A stretch of 64,000 bases of DNA, taken from contig JBANSL010000003.1 in assembly GCA_037127255.1 (NCBI GenBank), forward strand, positions 43,273,314 to 43,337,313, given 5' to 3'. The notes beneath the pieces were generated by a model. The model searched no databases. It saw only the letters and a program-made list of their open reading frames with translations, and had not been told where the DNA came from. The position numbers and the translations under genes are program-made. Shown piece by piece: positions 48,334 through 59,288 of the stretch (the stretch's first letter is position 1; each line of letters opens with the position of its first letter). Source of the stretch: Persicaria tinctoria. Its lineage: Eukaryota > Streptophyta > Magnoliopsida > Caryophyllales > Polygonaceae.

Positions 48334-48342
48334 GCCTTGAGT

Positions 48343-48640
48343 CACTATTTGAGGGCAATTTTTCGTAGCCTTGAGGTCAAAGCCTATAACTTCAAATTTT
48401 GGAACAAATAAATTTTGAGTCACTGTTTGAGGTATAAGAATTCGAGGCTAAACAATATCTAATTTTGATCACGAATTTGTTCATTGGTGAATTTCAAGGT
48501 GAAATAACCCTTAAATTTAACCTCGAAAATTTAGTTAACAGGCTCGAAAATTTGATTAAAAATACATCAATATTTTTCAAATTTCATGGTTACATTTGAG
48601 GCTAATTATGAGGTTGTTTTACCCACAAATCTAGCGACAT
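48343..48640. mobile_element. CACTA-like terminus
   Basis: CACTATTTGAGGGC is followed by repeated TTTGAGG, GAGGCTA and CCTCGAAAAT motifs in both orientations (48346-48640), resembling a CACTA subterminal region. A CACTA-type transposase remnant lies 500 bp further on. I cannot find the matching right end, so limits are uncertain. Confidence 0.35.
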
Positions 48641-49177
48641 ATTTGATCTCACTTTTCTTTATATTTATATTCATCATATAAAAGAAATTATAAATTTCAA
48701 CCTTTCAAACTTTTGATCATACAAAGCACAACAACCAATTCAACCATAAAATATAGCTAATTCCGTTAATAAAATATACCTTCAAGCTCCTTAACAAACC
48801 ATGTTAGGGCTTTTAGAATACATATACCTACCGATTCATAAATATAAATGACACCCCAGACTTAATGATCTTCCTAAATATGCACCTGCTAGTTAGAAAA
48901 TAAAAGGCTACTTCTATGTGTCATGACTCATAGTTTATGACATGAGATGAGCATAATGCACAAAAATTCATCTCCTCCATCCCAACACAGCTAAAAGCAC
49001 CATAAAACAGTAGCTACAAGACATAAAACGGTAGCAATAGGGAGTTGGGTTTGAGTTTGAACCATTTAAAGTAGTCAAGAGTTTTGACCTCCTTAAGTTG
49101 AAGAAATTGTTGCATGAACTCTCTTTGATGATTTTGTTGTTGTTGCATGAATTCTTACAAAGTTGATCGCATCTCTT
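48641..49177. other. AT-rich spacer, nothing recognised
   Basis: Intron-like AT-rich sequence between the CACTA-like terminus and the transposase remnant. No frame or repeat of note. Confidence 0.4.
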
Positions 49178-49440
49178 TTATCTATCCTTAAGTGGTTGGA
49201 CTTGAGCCTTTTCAAATGATTGTGATGCATTTGAGGTCTTCATGTTAGAGAGACGAGTATTCACCATTCCATTGCGAATAAGGGTTTCACCCTCTTCTCC
49301 TAACCTATAAATCCTCCTATGGTTAGGTGCATTGGAAGCTTTTATCCACTGCTCCGTCTCAAGTTCTTCACTCATTTCTTGAAGAGGCTCGTCATTGCAA
49401 GCATCCTCGGGTGAAGGAAATTCATAAACAAATTCCTCCT
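49178..49440 (-). pseudogene. CACTA-associated transposase fragment (Transposase_24-like)
   Basis: A minus-strand frame after a possible acceptor (TTTTAG) at about 49442 includes EELETEQWIKASNAPNHRRI, the YRLGEEGETLIR block and SNASQSFEKAQVQ. The pattern (a conserved RRIYRLG-type core and, further downstream on the minus strand at 49080-49160, a Gln-rich MQQ/QQFLQ segment) resembles the plant En/Spm-associated Ptta/Transposase_24 proteins. It is short and lacks catalytic domains. Confidence 0.45.
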
Positions 49441-49983
49441 AAAAGAACCATAAAAAAAGTCGTTTAAACAAAGCGAAAAAAATGACCATAAAATTGTAAG
49501 ATTTGGACAACAGAATTTTAATCACAAACATACATCAAGCTGAACCATAATTGTTTACCTTGCAAGCTAAATTCCATCAAATGTATAGAGTTTAAACTAG
49601 AAATAGTCAGATGAATATTTGAGCTTTCGAGTTGAACAACATACGTAAATCATTGCAAAACAAAATACCTAGCTGGTAGAGCAAGCTTCTAATCTAGACT
49701 TTCAATCCAAGTTGATTCCTCCAAGGAGAATGATAGAAAAAAGTCACTTAAGAAAAGAGAATTAAAAAATGACCATAAAATTGCAAGGTAGCCTAAATTC
49801 CATCAAATGTATAAAGTTTAAACTACAAGCAGTAAGTTGAATGCTTGAGTTTCCAAGTTGAACTATATACATAAAATATCACAAAACAAAGTCAACCTTT
49901 CCAAATGTGTGAAGCTGCGTATGATTTATCATGCCAACAAAATTCAGTTTTGATTTGCTTTTTTTATATCAATTTAAATAAGA
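49441..49983. other. AT-rich spacer with a repeated intron-like segment
   Basis: The segments around 49487-49660 and 49770-49910 share phrases (ATGACCATAAAATTG, CAAATGTATARAGTTTAAAC), indicating an internal duplication with divergence. No gene is seen. Confidence 0.4.
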
Positions 49984-49992
49984 CTACCAAGG

Positions 49993-50799
49993 TGTAGACC
50001 TGATCATGGGCCGGGCTGTGCGGGCTTGGGTCGGGCCTCCGACATTTTAGTAGGCCATTGCACCGGGCCGGGCTTGGCCCAGCCCTGGTTTTTGGGCCTA
50101 CTACCTTGCCCAAACCCGCCCTTGTTGGCCGACCGAGCCGCCCACTGGGCCTAACGGGCTTTTTTTCTAAGAAAGAATTTAGGATGGGAAAACCTACCCG
50201 ATAGCATTTGGTTATGCAACTAAATTTTCCTTTTAGCTAATATCCAAGAAACAAAGTCAATTAAAGACATAACACATAAAAATCTATACTTTTTTTAAAA
50301 ATATTTTATGGATTTTCTTTTATATATATGTATATATAAAGCGCGCAATATCAATTCTTTTTTCAATCAGAAAATAATTCAAAATACTACACAATTAATA
50401 TACATACACATTGTATACATATGTAATATATATATTAATATACATATAAAATACATACACACTGTAATATATATTAATATACATATACACATTGTACTAT
50501 ATATATAATATACATTATAATGTGTGTATATATATATCTCTATAGTTTGTATTATGAAAAAATATCATTTTATATATATTTATATGTGTATGTATATTAT
50601 ATGTATAATTTTATAATATTAATATATATCGGACCGGGCCTACCGGCCCGCTTGAGCCTCATACTCAGCCCAAGCTCAATTCGGTGGGTCTACCGAGCCG
50701 GGCCTGCCGGTCCGCTTGGGTCGATTGTTCTACCCAGGCCCGTCTTTTTCCCCCCGTGGGTTGGGCGGGCTGGGCGGATTAGTGCGGGTCTACTCAGGG
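49993..50799. mobile_element. MITE with GC-rich ends and 9-bp flanking repeat
   Basis: CTACCAAGG occurs immediately on both sides (49984-49992 and 50800-50808). The ends are strongly GC-rich with GGGCCGGGC-type words (49993-50165 and 50630-50799) and share GTAGACC in inverted orientation. The middle is AT-rich, with TATATA and ATACATA repeats. An 8-bp hAT or 9-bp Mutator duplication both fit. The frames here (Tyr/Ile-rich) are not genes. Confidence 0.7.
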
Positions 50800-50808
50800 C
50801 TACCAAGG

Positions 50809-51908
50809 TATCAAAACCACATAATGAATGAATCTGATAGACATGAAACACTACAACTATATAAAGTATAAACTCATCAAAACATGAAAGCCTCCTAGTT
50901 GAAGTTGACTTTTAAGCTTGGCACCTGTTATAAAATACCAAATTAATCCCAAATTGGTTTTAGATCCTCCTCACCCAAATTGGGTTTAAATAAGATTATC
51001 AGGTACCCAATTTGAAGTCTTTGTTATAGAAATATGCTAGACATACAAGGAGGGCATATAATTAGCTACTGTTCTCATAATCTATGATTAAACCTTTCAA
51101 AGGTTAGACAAGAAAGAGAACAACACAGCACATTAAAAAATTCAGCTTATCTACCGATATGCATGACCTTATAACTCAATCTTCTACAAGTAATTTGAAA
51201 GTAAGGTAAAGAAAGAAAGAAAACAACACAAGAAGAGAGGGGTTCACTTAGTTGAGAGATAGGAGCAGGCTCAGTAGAATCGGCTTCAAGAAGAGAGGGA
51301 GGGAGATGCGTAGAGAGTGAGGATAGGAGCAACCCGGACAGCAGAATCCGATTCACACAGACTTTAAACAACAATGGAGAGGATGATAGGAGTAGGCCGG
51401 ACAACAAGATTTGCTTCAACCAGACTTTGAGCAACAACTCAACGGCGACGTTGGACGAGGGAGAGGAGCATGCCAAGTGTATTCGACATTGGATGAGAGG
51501 GAGGGAGGTGCGTAGAAAAGGAGCGGGAGGACAGGAGTAGGCTGAGCGTTCGCCATTGGAGGCGCTGAGACGAGAAGCGAGAAAGAGAGTTAGGGGTTTT
51601 TTTTTTTTAGATTAGGCGGTTTCTAATGAATGAGAATTTGTGAAATTTTGTAAATCCCGCTTCATGTGAAATTTTAGGGCCCATCCCGCTCAATTGAAAC
51701 TGCTACATCCCGCTACTTTCATTTTTTTTCTTTTATCAGGATACCGCTACTATCATGTTTAAAGATCCCCTGCTTGCAATGTGAACATTGAAGGACCGTG
51801 GAAATACAATCCAAGTTAAAAAATATATATTCTAACCATAATGAAGAAAAATACAAAATTGGCTTTTTATAAATTTATATTACTATATGAATTTGTAATA
51901 CCAGTTTT
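50809..51908 (-). other. Spacer with a GC-rich minus-strand leader-like segment
   Basis: On the minus strand a leader-like ATG at 51560 opens a short frame that soon stops. The 51147-51476 minus frame contains two near-copies of a hydrophobic block (KVWLKQILLSGLLLSS and KVCVNRILLSGLLLSS), due to an imperfect DNA repeat at about 51255-51440. I do not recognise a gene. Confidence 0.35.
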
Positions 51909-52240
51909 CACTACTTACATATATAGTCATTGATGACATTTAAAAGATGACGTTTTTTTTATAAAATGTCATTAAAAATATCTTTTATGGCATTTAAATA
52001 CAAAAAACACTATAATTTTTAAAAATACACTTTATTAATGGTGTTTTACAAATGCCATAAAATTTACGTCGTTTATAAAACGCCACGCTTTTTAATTGTA
52101 AAATTTATGAACTATTTTATGGCGTTTTGAAAATGTCTTAGAATTAATGGCGTTTATAAAATGTCACAAAATTGGGGGAAATTTTTTCGTTTTAAAATTT
52201 TAGGCGGCAATTAGAGCGGCAATGCCATATAAAAAAAACC
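51909..52240 (+). mobile_element. Second CACTA-like terminus
   Basis: CACTACTTACATATATAG begins a stretch with many repeats of ATGGCGTTTT/AAAACGCC and ATGACATTT/AAATGTCAT. Dense short inverted and direct motifs directly after CACTAC suggest a CACTA subterminal region. A gene-like segment follows, as in the CACTA at 6425. I found no matching GTAGTG end. Confidence 0.4.
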
Positions 52241-52309
52241 CTAAATCCTGCCCCTTTTCTATTGAAACTATTGCATGCCTCAGCGCCTCACCTCATTGTC
52301 TATGAAAAC

Positions 52310-52720
52310 ACAATGGAGAATGGAGAATTGGAGACCTAGTGCCTCTCTATCTTTCCCTCTTTGACAAGCTCTTCCATGGAGACCTCCTCATCCAAACTCA
52401 AGCCGCCAAAGACGTCCGCCGCCTCATAAGGCTCTGCTCTCTTTCGTCAAGAGTCACTCCCGCCCTCATCTAACCTGGTTGTTCAAAACGAATGGTCAGC
52501 TCTCTCTCTTTCTCTCTCTATTTGTCCCTCCCTTCGATAGCTTTCGATGTTGCTCTATCTTTGTTGAATGCAGGGTTCGATTCGTTTTTGCGGTTAGAGA
52601 TTCTAGGGCGCAACTAGCCCTCGCAGTAGGTGGTCCAATCTCTATTGGTAATCGAGTGTGGTCGTGTTGGAGCTTTCGTCCTCTCTTTCCTATCGTCTTA
52701 GGGTTGTTCGTCTTCTAGGT
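52310..52720 (+). pseudogene. Captured exon fragment, unidentified
   Basis: One frame across about 52345-52470 includes LFDKLFHGDLLIQTQAAKDV and RRLIRLCSLSSRVTPALI before a stop. The pattern of a helical LxxxDxxxQxxAAKxVRRL repeat resembles an armadillo-type repeat of plant U-box proteins, but the piece is too short to be sure. A CT-rich intron-like stretch and a CAG acceptor (52574) follow. Confidence 0.3.
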
Positions 52721-52843
52721 TGTTCGAAGATTGAAATCAATTTTGCTTTAGGTTTATATTTTTTATTTTTAAATTCATAATATCTGCTAAGATTTCAACC
52801 CTACTTGTAATCCCTAAAAACCCCTTGATGAAACCACAAGTGA

Positions 52844-52897
52844 AAAGTAGACCTCCCCCCACGTCCCCGTGGGGGAGGTGAGCCACGCGTCTACTTT
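52844..52897. repeat. Nested palindrome
   Basis: Outer arms AAAGTAGAC (52844-52852) and GTCTACTTT (52889-52897) enclose an inner hairpin, CCTCCCCCCACG against CGTGGGGGAGG, with a 3-5 base loop. On the RNA or single strand this would make a strong stem. It lies between the captured exon and the (CT)n tract with no associated gene. Confidence 0.75.
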
Positions 52898-53279
52898 CAG
52901 TTGGTCGGCGGTCTTACCTGGGGTCCCCCTCCTAATATCATCTATTCTAATCGGGGGACCTTTACATGTGCCGCGGACACCGGAAACATTATGAAGGTCT
53001 TACCTGGATTTGACCTCCGCGGCTAGCAGATGAATCATTTCCAGTGCCGCCGAGCCCTTCACTCGGCTCGTTCCACTTCTCGTGCGGTGATTTCACCCCG
53101 GCCCTTTGAATAGGAGAAAGTCTGTCCTGGGGCGGAGGAAGAAGGAGAAGGAGGAGGGAACCCACGAAAGCCAAACGTCCGATACCTGTATCCGTACAGT
53201 CAACTCTATTTCGTGATGCTCAGAGGTTGTCCGCGGATCCGTTCAATGAGTTCTCCTGTGGGTAGGATTGTCCTTAGGA

Positions 53280-53285
<6 letters not shown>
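52898..53285. other. GC-rich spacer, nothing recognised
   Basis: It contains two GGTCTTACCTGG phrases (near 52910 and 52998) and a purine-rich GGAGGAAGAAGG stretch (53136-53160). No conserved frame. Confidence 0.4.

Positions 53286-53359
<74 letters not shown>
53286..53359. repeat. (CT)37 microsatellite
   Basis: A perfect CT dinucleotide run of about 74 bp. The Glu-Arg and Ser-Leu repeat frames that cross it are artefacts. Confidence 0.97.
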
Positions 53360-53362
<3 letters not shown>

Positions 53363-53819
53363 GAAATTCTCCCATTTGTTTTCCAAAAAACACCTTTTCC
53401 AGAGAGTCTTTCGGATTTTATAGTGGTCGTCGACTTTCCCTCATAGACATGTCGATTTGCCTTCTCGGTCACTTGTCCTGACCAAAATGCCACGTCTTGC
53501 TCAAGAGAGGGCACGTGGATGGGGGCATGTTTGACACCTTGTCTGTTTTCATGCAGTCTTCTTCCGTGGTTCTCTATGGGTTATACGCCCGCGGTTGGTC
53601 CTTCGAATTTTACCCCTTTTTGTCCCTTTCCATTTTTTCTTTATTTTTTGGCATCGTCACAGCTCCTCGAGCCGCGGCGAGAGTCGAACGGTCGCGTCGC
53701 GGTCTAACCCCTTTCATTGGTTCCATTGCCCTCTTCATCTTAGGGCATGAATGGGAAAGTTGTTGGGCCCCGTGTGGGCCTAATTATGCCTTGCCTTCCC
53801 AGGCCCGTTTAAATGATTG

Positions 53820-54158
53820 ATGGGCACCGGGAGCCCGACACGTGCATTGAAGACGAGGGAGGTGAAACGACGGTCAAAGAGGCCTATTAGTAGGGATCTC
53901 TCTTCCCCTTTATTTTTACCGTCTCTCGTTTTTACGACCTTCACTTCTCGGAGTTGATATTGTCTGCTTCTTCGGTCTCGTCCAGGTAAATTCTCTCTCG
54001 CTTCTCCTCTACGTCTTTTTTACATTTATTGGCCGTTCTTATTTCTCAGTTCTGCAGCCGCGGATCTATGGCAAATCCTTAGTGTGCTTTTATTTCTTCC
54101 AGGCCTAGGTAGTTCTCCTAGCTTATTCTTCCTTAGGGTTTCCCAAGTTTGGTTCTCC
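53820..54158 (+). promoter_or_regulatory. Promoter-like and leader region of the antisense ORF
   Basis: GACACGTGCA (53838-53847, a G-box/ABRE-like core) is followed by a C/T-rich stretch (53895-53990) and a possible leader intron donor, CCAG/GTAAATTC (53984). The ORF starts at 54159. This looks like an independent promoter for the plus-strand ORF. No clear TATA box was found. Confidence 0.35.
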
Positions 54159-56749
54159 ATGTCGAATTCCCAAGAAAGTTCTGGTAGTGCTCGTGTCGCC
54201 GATAACTCTCCTCCTCCCTGGACACCGGAGGGCAAGGTTTTGATGGGGGGTATCGTTATCCCGGAGGAGGTCACCGTTCTCTAAGTGAAGACCCCGACCG
54301 ACCCTTCTTTCTATTCTTCTCTCACTCGTACGCGTGGCGAGCCCTCTTCTCCCGCGGGCTTTGCCTCGTGGAAATCCGATGGGGGGACTTCGACGTTCGG
54401 ATCCGATTCGATCCTAGAATCCCAGGAATCCCAACATTCTTACAAGGACTGGGACACGCGGACCGACCTGCCGTCCGAGCCTGTTCCCATCCCAACCAAG
54501 CGCCGTTCTTCTATGGTTTTGGGGGTCTTCCGCCCGGTTCTATACAACAAGGGTGTCCTAGCATCATGTTCTTTCAAGGGAGACTTCAATCCTTCCCCTG
54601 CGGGTCCTATCCCGTTCGTCTCTCCGGAGAGGGTAATCCCTATCACTTCGCCTAACGCCCAGGACCGCGGAGGGGGAACCTTTACCACTTTTGAAGGCTT
54701 GGGCGTAATCGCGCGAGTTTTTCCCTGGCTGGAAGGGGTTATAATGTGCCTTCCTGTGGAGGGCGAAGGGAGCCTGGATACCTACCCGGGCTGTTTGGTT
54801 GTCTACATCGAGAGCCTGGTGCAGCGCTTCTAGCTTCCTCTTCCCAATTTGTTCAAGTGTTACTTAAAAGAGTGCGGTCTGAGCCCTGCGCAGTTGATGC
54901 CCAACAGTTGTCTTTTCTTGACATCTTTCGTTATGTGTTGCTTAGAGGTTGGGGTCCATTCTCCATGTGCCTTCTTTCTAATATGTTCAACAAGGGCCAT
55001 GAAAGTACCCATAAGAGCTTCTTCCAAGCAAAGCTCAGTGTCCCAATAGTGGAGCGGAACACCAGCAAGCCAGAATGAAGGCATAAGTGGTTCCTCGTTC
55101 AAGATCCTCCGCACCACGTCCTGAACTTTCACACTGGGCCGCGCATCTTTAAGCCCGTGAAGAAAAGAGATGTGGTTGGTCTGGAGAAGGTCAAGCAAGA
55201 TTTCGCGGTCTCGACGAAGCCTTCCTTGCGAGAGATGCTATCCCCTCTAAGGCTGGAGATGGCCGGCCTGTGCCTGCCCCACCCGCGGATAGATTGTGGC
55301 GGATTTGTAAAAGTTATATCTGTTTATTCGCCTGTTCTGCTTGCTTTGTGCTAACGTTCCGTTCTTTTTTGCAGACGCCCAAGGGTTGAAATCCATGGTG
55401 GATGTCGTGAAGAGTTTCGTTACCCCGGCCACGTCGTCGAAGAGGAAGATACCTTCCGACGTGATGAAGGCTTTGAAACTCTACAAGACTTCCGCGCCTA
55501 AGTCCAGGTCTAAGAAGGTCACGAAGAAGACGATGCCTCTCACCCTTTCCTCACCCGCTTTGCGAGAGGAGGTTGTTCCCCTCGTGATATATTTCGATGC
55601 TTCTCCTTCCGCTGAGGATCCTCCCCTTTCTTTAGCGACTCCGGTGGTGCCTCGGCCCACCTCTCCGGTTGAAGTCGGGACTTCCAAGTCAGGGCCGAAA
55701 AGAAGAAGTTCGTGTCCCTACCCTACTTGAGAAGGGGTTGATTGGGACACGACGGTCTTTCATGTAGAAGTGAACAATTTCCCTTTTTATTGAATACCGG
55801 GTTTCGATGTGGATGTCCTTAATCAGCTCGCTTTTCCCCCTAAACTCAGGGCGCCAGAGCTGCAGTTCCTTGATCAACTGACCGACGAGCAATTCACGAT
55901 GGAGCAAGAGCATTGGTGCAACTGGGTAAGTGGGTTGAGCTTTGAAATGGTTATTTCCTTGCAGCTTAATTGTTAGTATTCTTGTCATGAGGAAGTTTTT
56001 CTTTCCTTCTTCTTTTTTTTGCGATTAGGGACGTGCATTTACTCATAGGGGCTAGAGGAGGCATATGCACCTGATTCATCGCGCCAAGACCGTTGAGAGT
56101 GACCTTAAACGGCTGAAAGAGAGGTTGGTGGAGATCGGGACACCTCATAAGGATGGCCGAGGCCCTTCGTCATCCCTTAGGGGAAGCGGGGAAGGGCCTT
56201 GCTGAGGAGAAAGTGAGGGGTGCTAAGTTGGCCGAGGACTTGGAGGCCGAGCGTGCTCAAACTGAGACTCTTAAACAGTCCTTGTCCTCCACTCAATCTA
56301 GCCCAACGGCGAGGATAGCGGATTTGGAGGCAACGCTTACAGTGATGACCGAGGAGAAAAGTAAGGCCGTCATAGAGTCCAACCGTCGCGCGATCGAACT
56401 GGAGAGGTACCAAGCCCGCACTGATGGTGACATTGTCTTCTTCTGGTTAAGGGTTTCCCACAACCGCACTAAGCTCATGGATGACTGGATGCGGACCCCA
56501 GACAGTCTCTCGTTCATGCAGAGCGCAGTTCTAGAGTGACTGAATGAGGACGCGGGCCAGGACGTCATTCAAAAGCGGTATCGAGACTGTTTTTACGCGG
56601 GCATGAAGGCCGAAATTCATCAAAGTATTAAGCGGTCCGCAGAGAACCCTGGAGTCCCCTTGGAACCTTTCCCTCTGAGCAAAAACAGAGAAGACTGGAA
56701 CCTGTAGGACGAGGATGAGGATATCAAACTCAACGGCGACGACTTTTGA
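54159..56749 (+). pseudogene. Putative gypsy-type transposon protein (Transposase_28-like), antisense to Tat pol
   Basis: Frames from ATG 54159 onward are broken by stops and shifts but show the known architecture. It has a Ser/Pro-rich N-terminus and a core with CLVVYIESLVQRF, then stop, LPLPNLFKCYLKECGLSPAQ, LMPNSCLFLTSFVMCCLEVG and VHSPCAFF (54790-54990), the typical order of the plant putative gypsy-type transposon family. A basic linker and then a coiled coil (56153-56539) follow. In-frame breaks include 54282-54284, 54831-54833 and 56537-56539. It lies in the opposite orientation to the pol at 61164-64000, as reported for extra ORFs of Tat-lineage elements. Function unknown. Confidence 0.65.
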
Positions 56750-57062
56750 AGCTTTGATATTACTCTTTCTATTGGGAATGTGTGTTGGTGAAAACATTGT
56801 GTGATGTTTGCGCTTTTCGTTCTATTGTAGTGTTTTGTCCCACACGGAGGGTTTTCAAACATGATTCGCGGTCGTTTCAGGAAAAAAACTTAGTTTGGTT
56901 CAGTTCTCACATTATTGATAGGAGATTACCGCAGATAACTTAGTTAACAGGACTTTCCGGGTTTCCGCCGCGTCTTATCTCAAAGGGAATCATCATTGTT
57001 CTCTTCCTCGGATGGTGAGACGTTCTCCAGTGGAACTATGAGGAGCTTGAATCAAGCAATAC
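56750..57062. other. Spacer between antisense ORF and B3 remnant
   Basis: 310 bp with no gene recognised. The 3' ends of the two convergent transcription units (the plus-strand ORF and the minus-strand B3 remnant) should lie here. Confidence 0.4.
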
Positions 57063-57479
57063 CTAAGTAGGTGAAAACCAAGCTTGCGCCCACCCGGACG
57101 TTGCGTGATCTCGCGAAGGTATTCCATCCTTGTGCGAGCCAGAGCGCCCCGAAGTCGTTGCACTCTACCCGGATGCTGGTGCCTCTCCTCCCGTATCCAT
57201 TGGTCAACGTTATTCTTTCGACGCCCGCCAACCCGTATTCTTCTTCGAAGTTGGCTCGCAAGGCCTGCAGACGTCAAGACTCCTTTAGTGAGTTGGGACT
57301 ATTGCAAAACAAATGGGAGACTACAAAGGGGCTTACCAGCACTTGCGTGAGCGAGGCATCTTGTACCCACCGGAAAAAGTCCCTCGAGCCGCTTCCTGTG
57401 ATTGAAAAGAAAGGTCTTGGTGCGCGTTACTGGCCGCCATCTCTCTTTCCCTTGAGCGAGATGTTCTTGTTTTGACCAT
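57063..57479 (-). pseudogene. B3-domain exons, second domain
   Basis: Minus-strand exon 57337-57479 (ATG at 57479, donor GTAAGC) and exon 57063-57264 (after CTGCAG, ending before GTATTGC). The second exon reads ANFEEEYGLAGVERITLTNG, then WLAQGWNTFARSRNVRVGAS and LVFTYLG. The pattern GW..F.....+R.G..LVF.Y is the C-terminal half of a plant B3 DNA-binding domain. It has no stops. The first exon is basic and low in recognisable features. It could be the second B3 domain of the gene whose first domain is at 59289-59560, or a neighbouring gene. Confidence 0.6.
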
Positions 57480-57794
57480 GTTATGACCCAATTTATAGTG
57501 GAAATTCCTTCTCTTTTTGAATGAGGATTTCTTCCCTTCTTAAATGGGGATTTTTTCCTTGGTTGGTCGGCTGACACCCATGCATGCTTTTGCTTTTTTA
57601 GCTTTTCGATGCCTTGGGAAGGAAGAGGGTTACAAGCGCATTTCGTTTCAGCCTTTGACTGTGATTTTCTTATAGATTTCTCGAAAATGACAGTTTTTAG
57701 TTAAAGCTCTTATTATCATCGGTCACATCAAGGCCTCGGAAAAAGAAAACATGCCTTCCGTCCTAGCGGTTTTTTGTACCTACTTGCACCCCTA

Positions 57795-57896
57795 GTTTTG
57801 ATTCATTTTGGGGGGTCCCATCTCCGTGCGGTTGCTCCCTCCGTCGCGGCTGGGTGGGTGGTCTTGGCCTGATACATACACCTCAAAGTGGGAGTC
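57795..57896 (-). pseudogene. C-terminal piece of the first B3 domain, beyond the solo LTR
   Basis: Minus-strand sequence directly left of the solo LTR. Joined to 59289 with one copy of the GAGTC duplication removed, the frame runs YKGD-SHFEVYVSGQDHP before a stop (TAG) near 57795. The GxSHF.V.V ending is the canonical last strand of a B3 domain, so the frame across the insertion is original. Confidence 0.7.
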
Positions 57897-59288
57897 TGAT
57901 AAAGCATATTTTGACAGGCATTATACATGTGTTTTAGTTGCGTTTCATAGGTGTTTGGTTATCTTTTAGAGATAATTGCGCATTATGCTTTTTTAGTGGT
58001 AAAGATCGGAAACTACGCTATTTTATTGGATTTATGCAGATTCGTAGTGCCGACATGGTGCGGAGCTTGGGAAGATACCAAAGAAGATGTCCAAAGAGCA
58101 AGGAACAAGTCAAGGAAAGATTAGAAGGCGATTTTAGAAGCAAAGGAGCATAAGAACAATAGCGGAAATGAAGCACTTTGAGAGTTCCCATGTTTGAGGT
58201 TCTGAAACGTTGGATTCAGCTTCTAAGTTCTTCATGAGAGTTTTAGTCTTTGAAAAGAGCTTTCCAACGCATATTCATATGCGTCAATCGAATAAAAAAC
58301 GACTCCAAAAAGTGCATTATAAGTTCAGTACAGTTGTCCAGGCGGCACCCGCCGTGGTTTAGGTGGCACCCGCCGTCCCTTTAGATCCGGATCTGCGCAA
58401 GCGGCCCAATTACTATCTTTTGTGGAAACTCTAACCTAGGGTTTTTCCGACCTCTTTAGGCTTTATATTAGGTTTTTCTCAGCCATTTTGGAGGCAGACT
58501 AACATTGGCATTCAACCACTTTTCTCTATTCGATTAGGTTTTTAGGTTTTGTTTTCCATTCAAGAGAAGGGATTTAGGTAAGCCATGCTTGGCTAATTCT
58601 CCTTTGTTTTCATCTACACTTTCGAGACTTGGTTGGTGATTCTAAGTTTCTAATGAAGTATGGATTCTCTTTTTAATATCTTTCGATTTCCCTTGCGATT
58701 ATTGTTGATATTATTGTGATTAGCTACCATGATAGTATTTTGCTAGGTATTTGTTATTTCATCATTGAATGGATTCCGTAGTAGCATGCTTAGGATTGTG
58801 AGAACCTTCGTTTGATCATGACTAAGTAGGGATTTCGACATATTTCTTAAACACCGGTTACCTTGCAAACTTGATGTTATTCATATGCCTAGATTCTTAT
58901 GAACTTGTGCTATCTTTATGTTAAATCTTTGTCCGTGCAAGGGTTACATAAAGGCGTAAGGGATTAATTACGCTCTTTGTGCTTTAATCTATTCAGACTA
59001 AGATGAGAGGAATTCGTAGAGAACACTTCAATTGGATTCATCGACCAATGATGCCAACCAATGTCAAGAATTTGTGGATGGAAACATCTCTTTTAACTAT
59101 CCTTTGCTTTTGTTTGGATTAGTTCTTTTATTTACTTCTTTGCCATATTTTGCCCTTTCAATCAATATTTACAGAATTCTTGGAAATACTTGTTTCTCTG
59201 TGGGATCGACCCCTTACTTACATCCTATACTAGTTTGTTTGTTTGAGAATTATTTTGATAAGGGAAATCAACGACTTTCCCTCCGTCA
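57897..59288 (+). mobile_element. Solo LTR of a Ty3-gypsy element
   Basis: 1,392 bp starting TGATAAAGC and ending CTCCGTCA, flanked on both sides by GAGTC (57892-57896 and 59289-59293), a perfect 5-bp target duplication. The distal part has GTGGGATCGACCCCTTACT and the GAATTATTTTGATAAGGG type of ending seen in Athila/Tat LTRs, and CTTTATATTAGG near 58460 is a TATA candidate. No internal domain is present, so it is the product of LTR-LTR recombination. It interrupts a B3-domain gene. Confidence 0.88.

Noticed and set aside
53206..53514. Glu-Arg repeat frame and its Ser-Leu mirror
   Set aside because: Artefacts of the (CT)37 tract.
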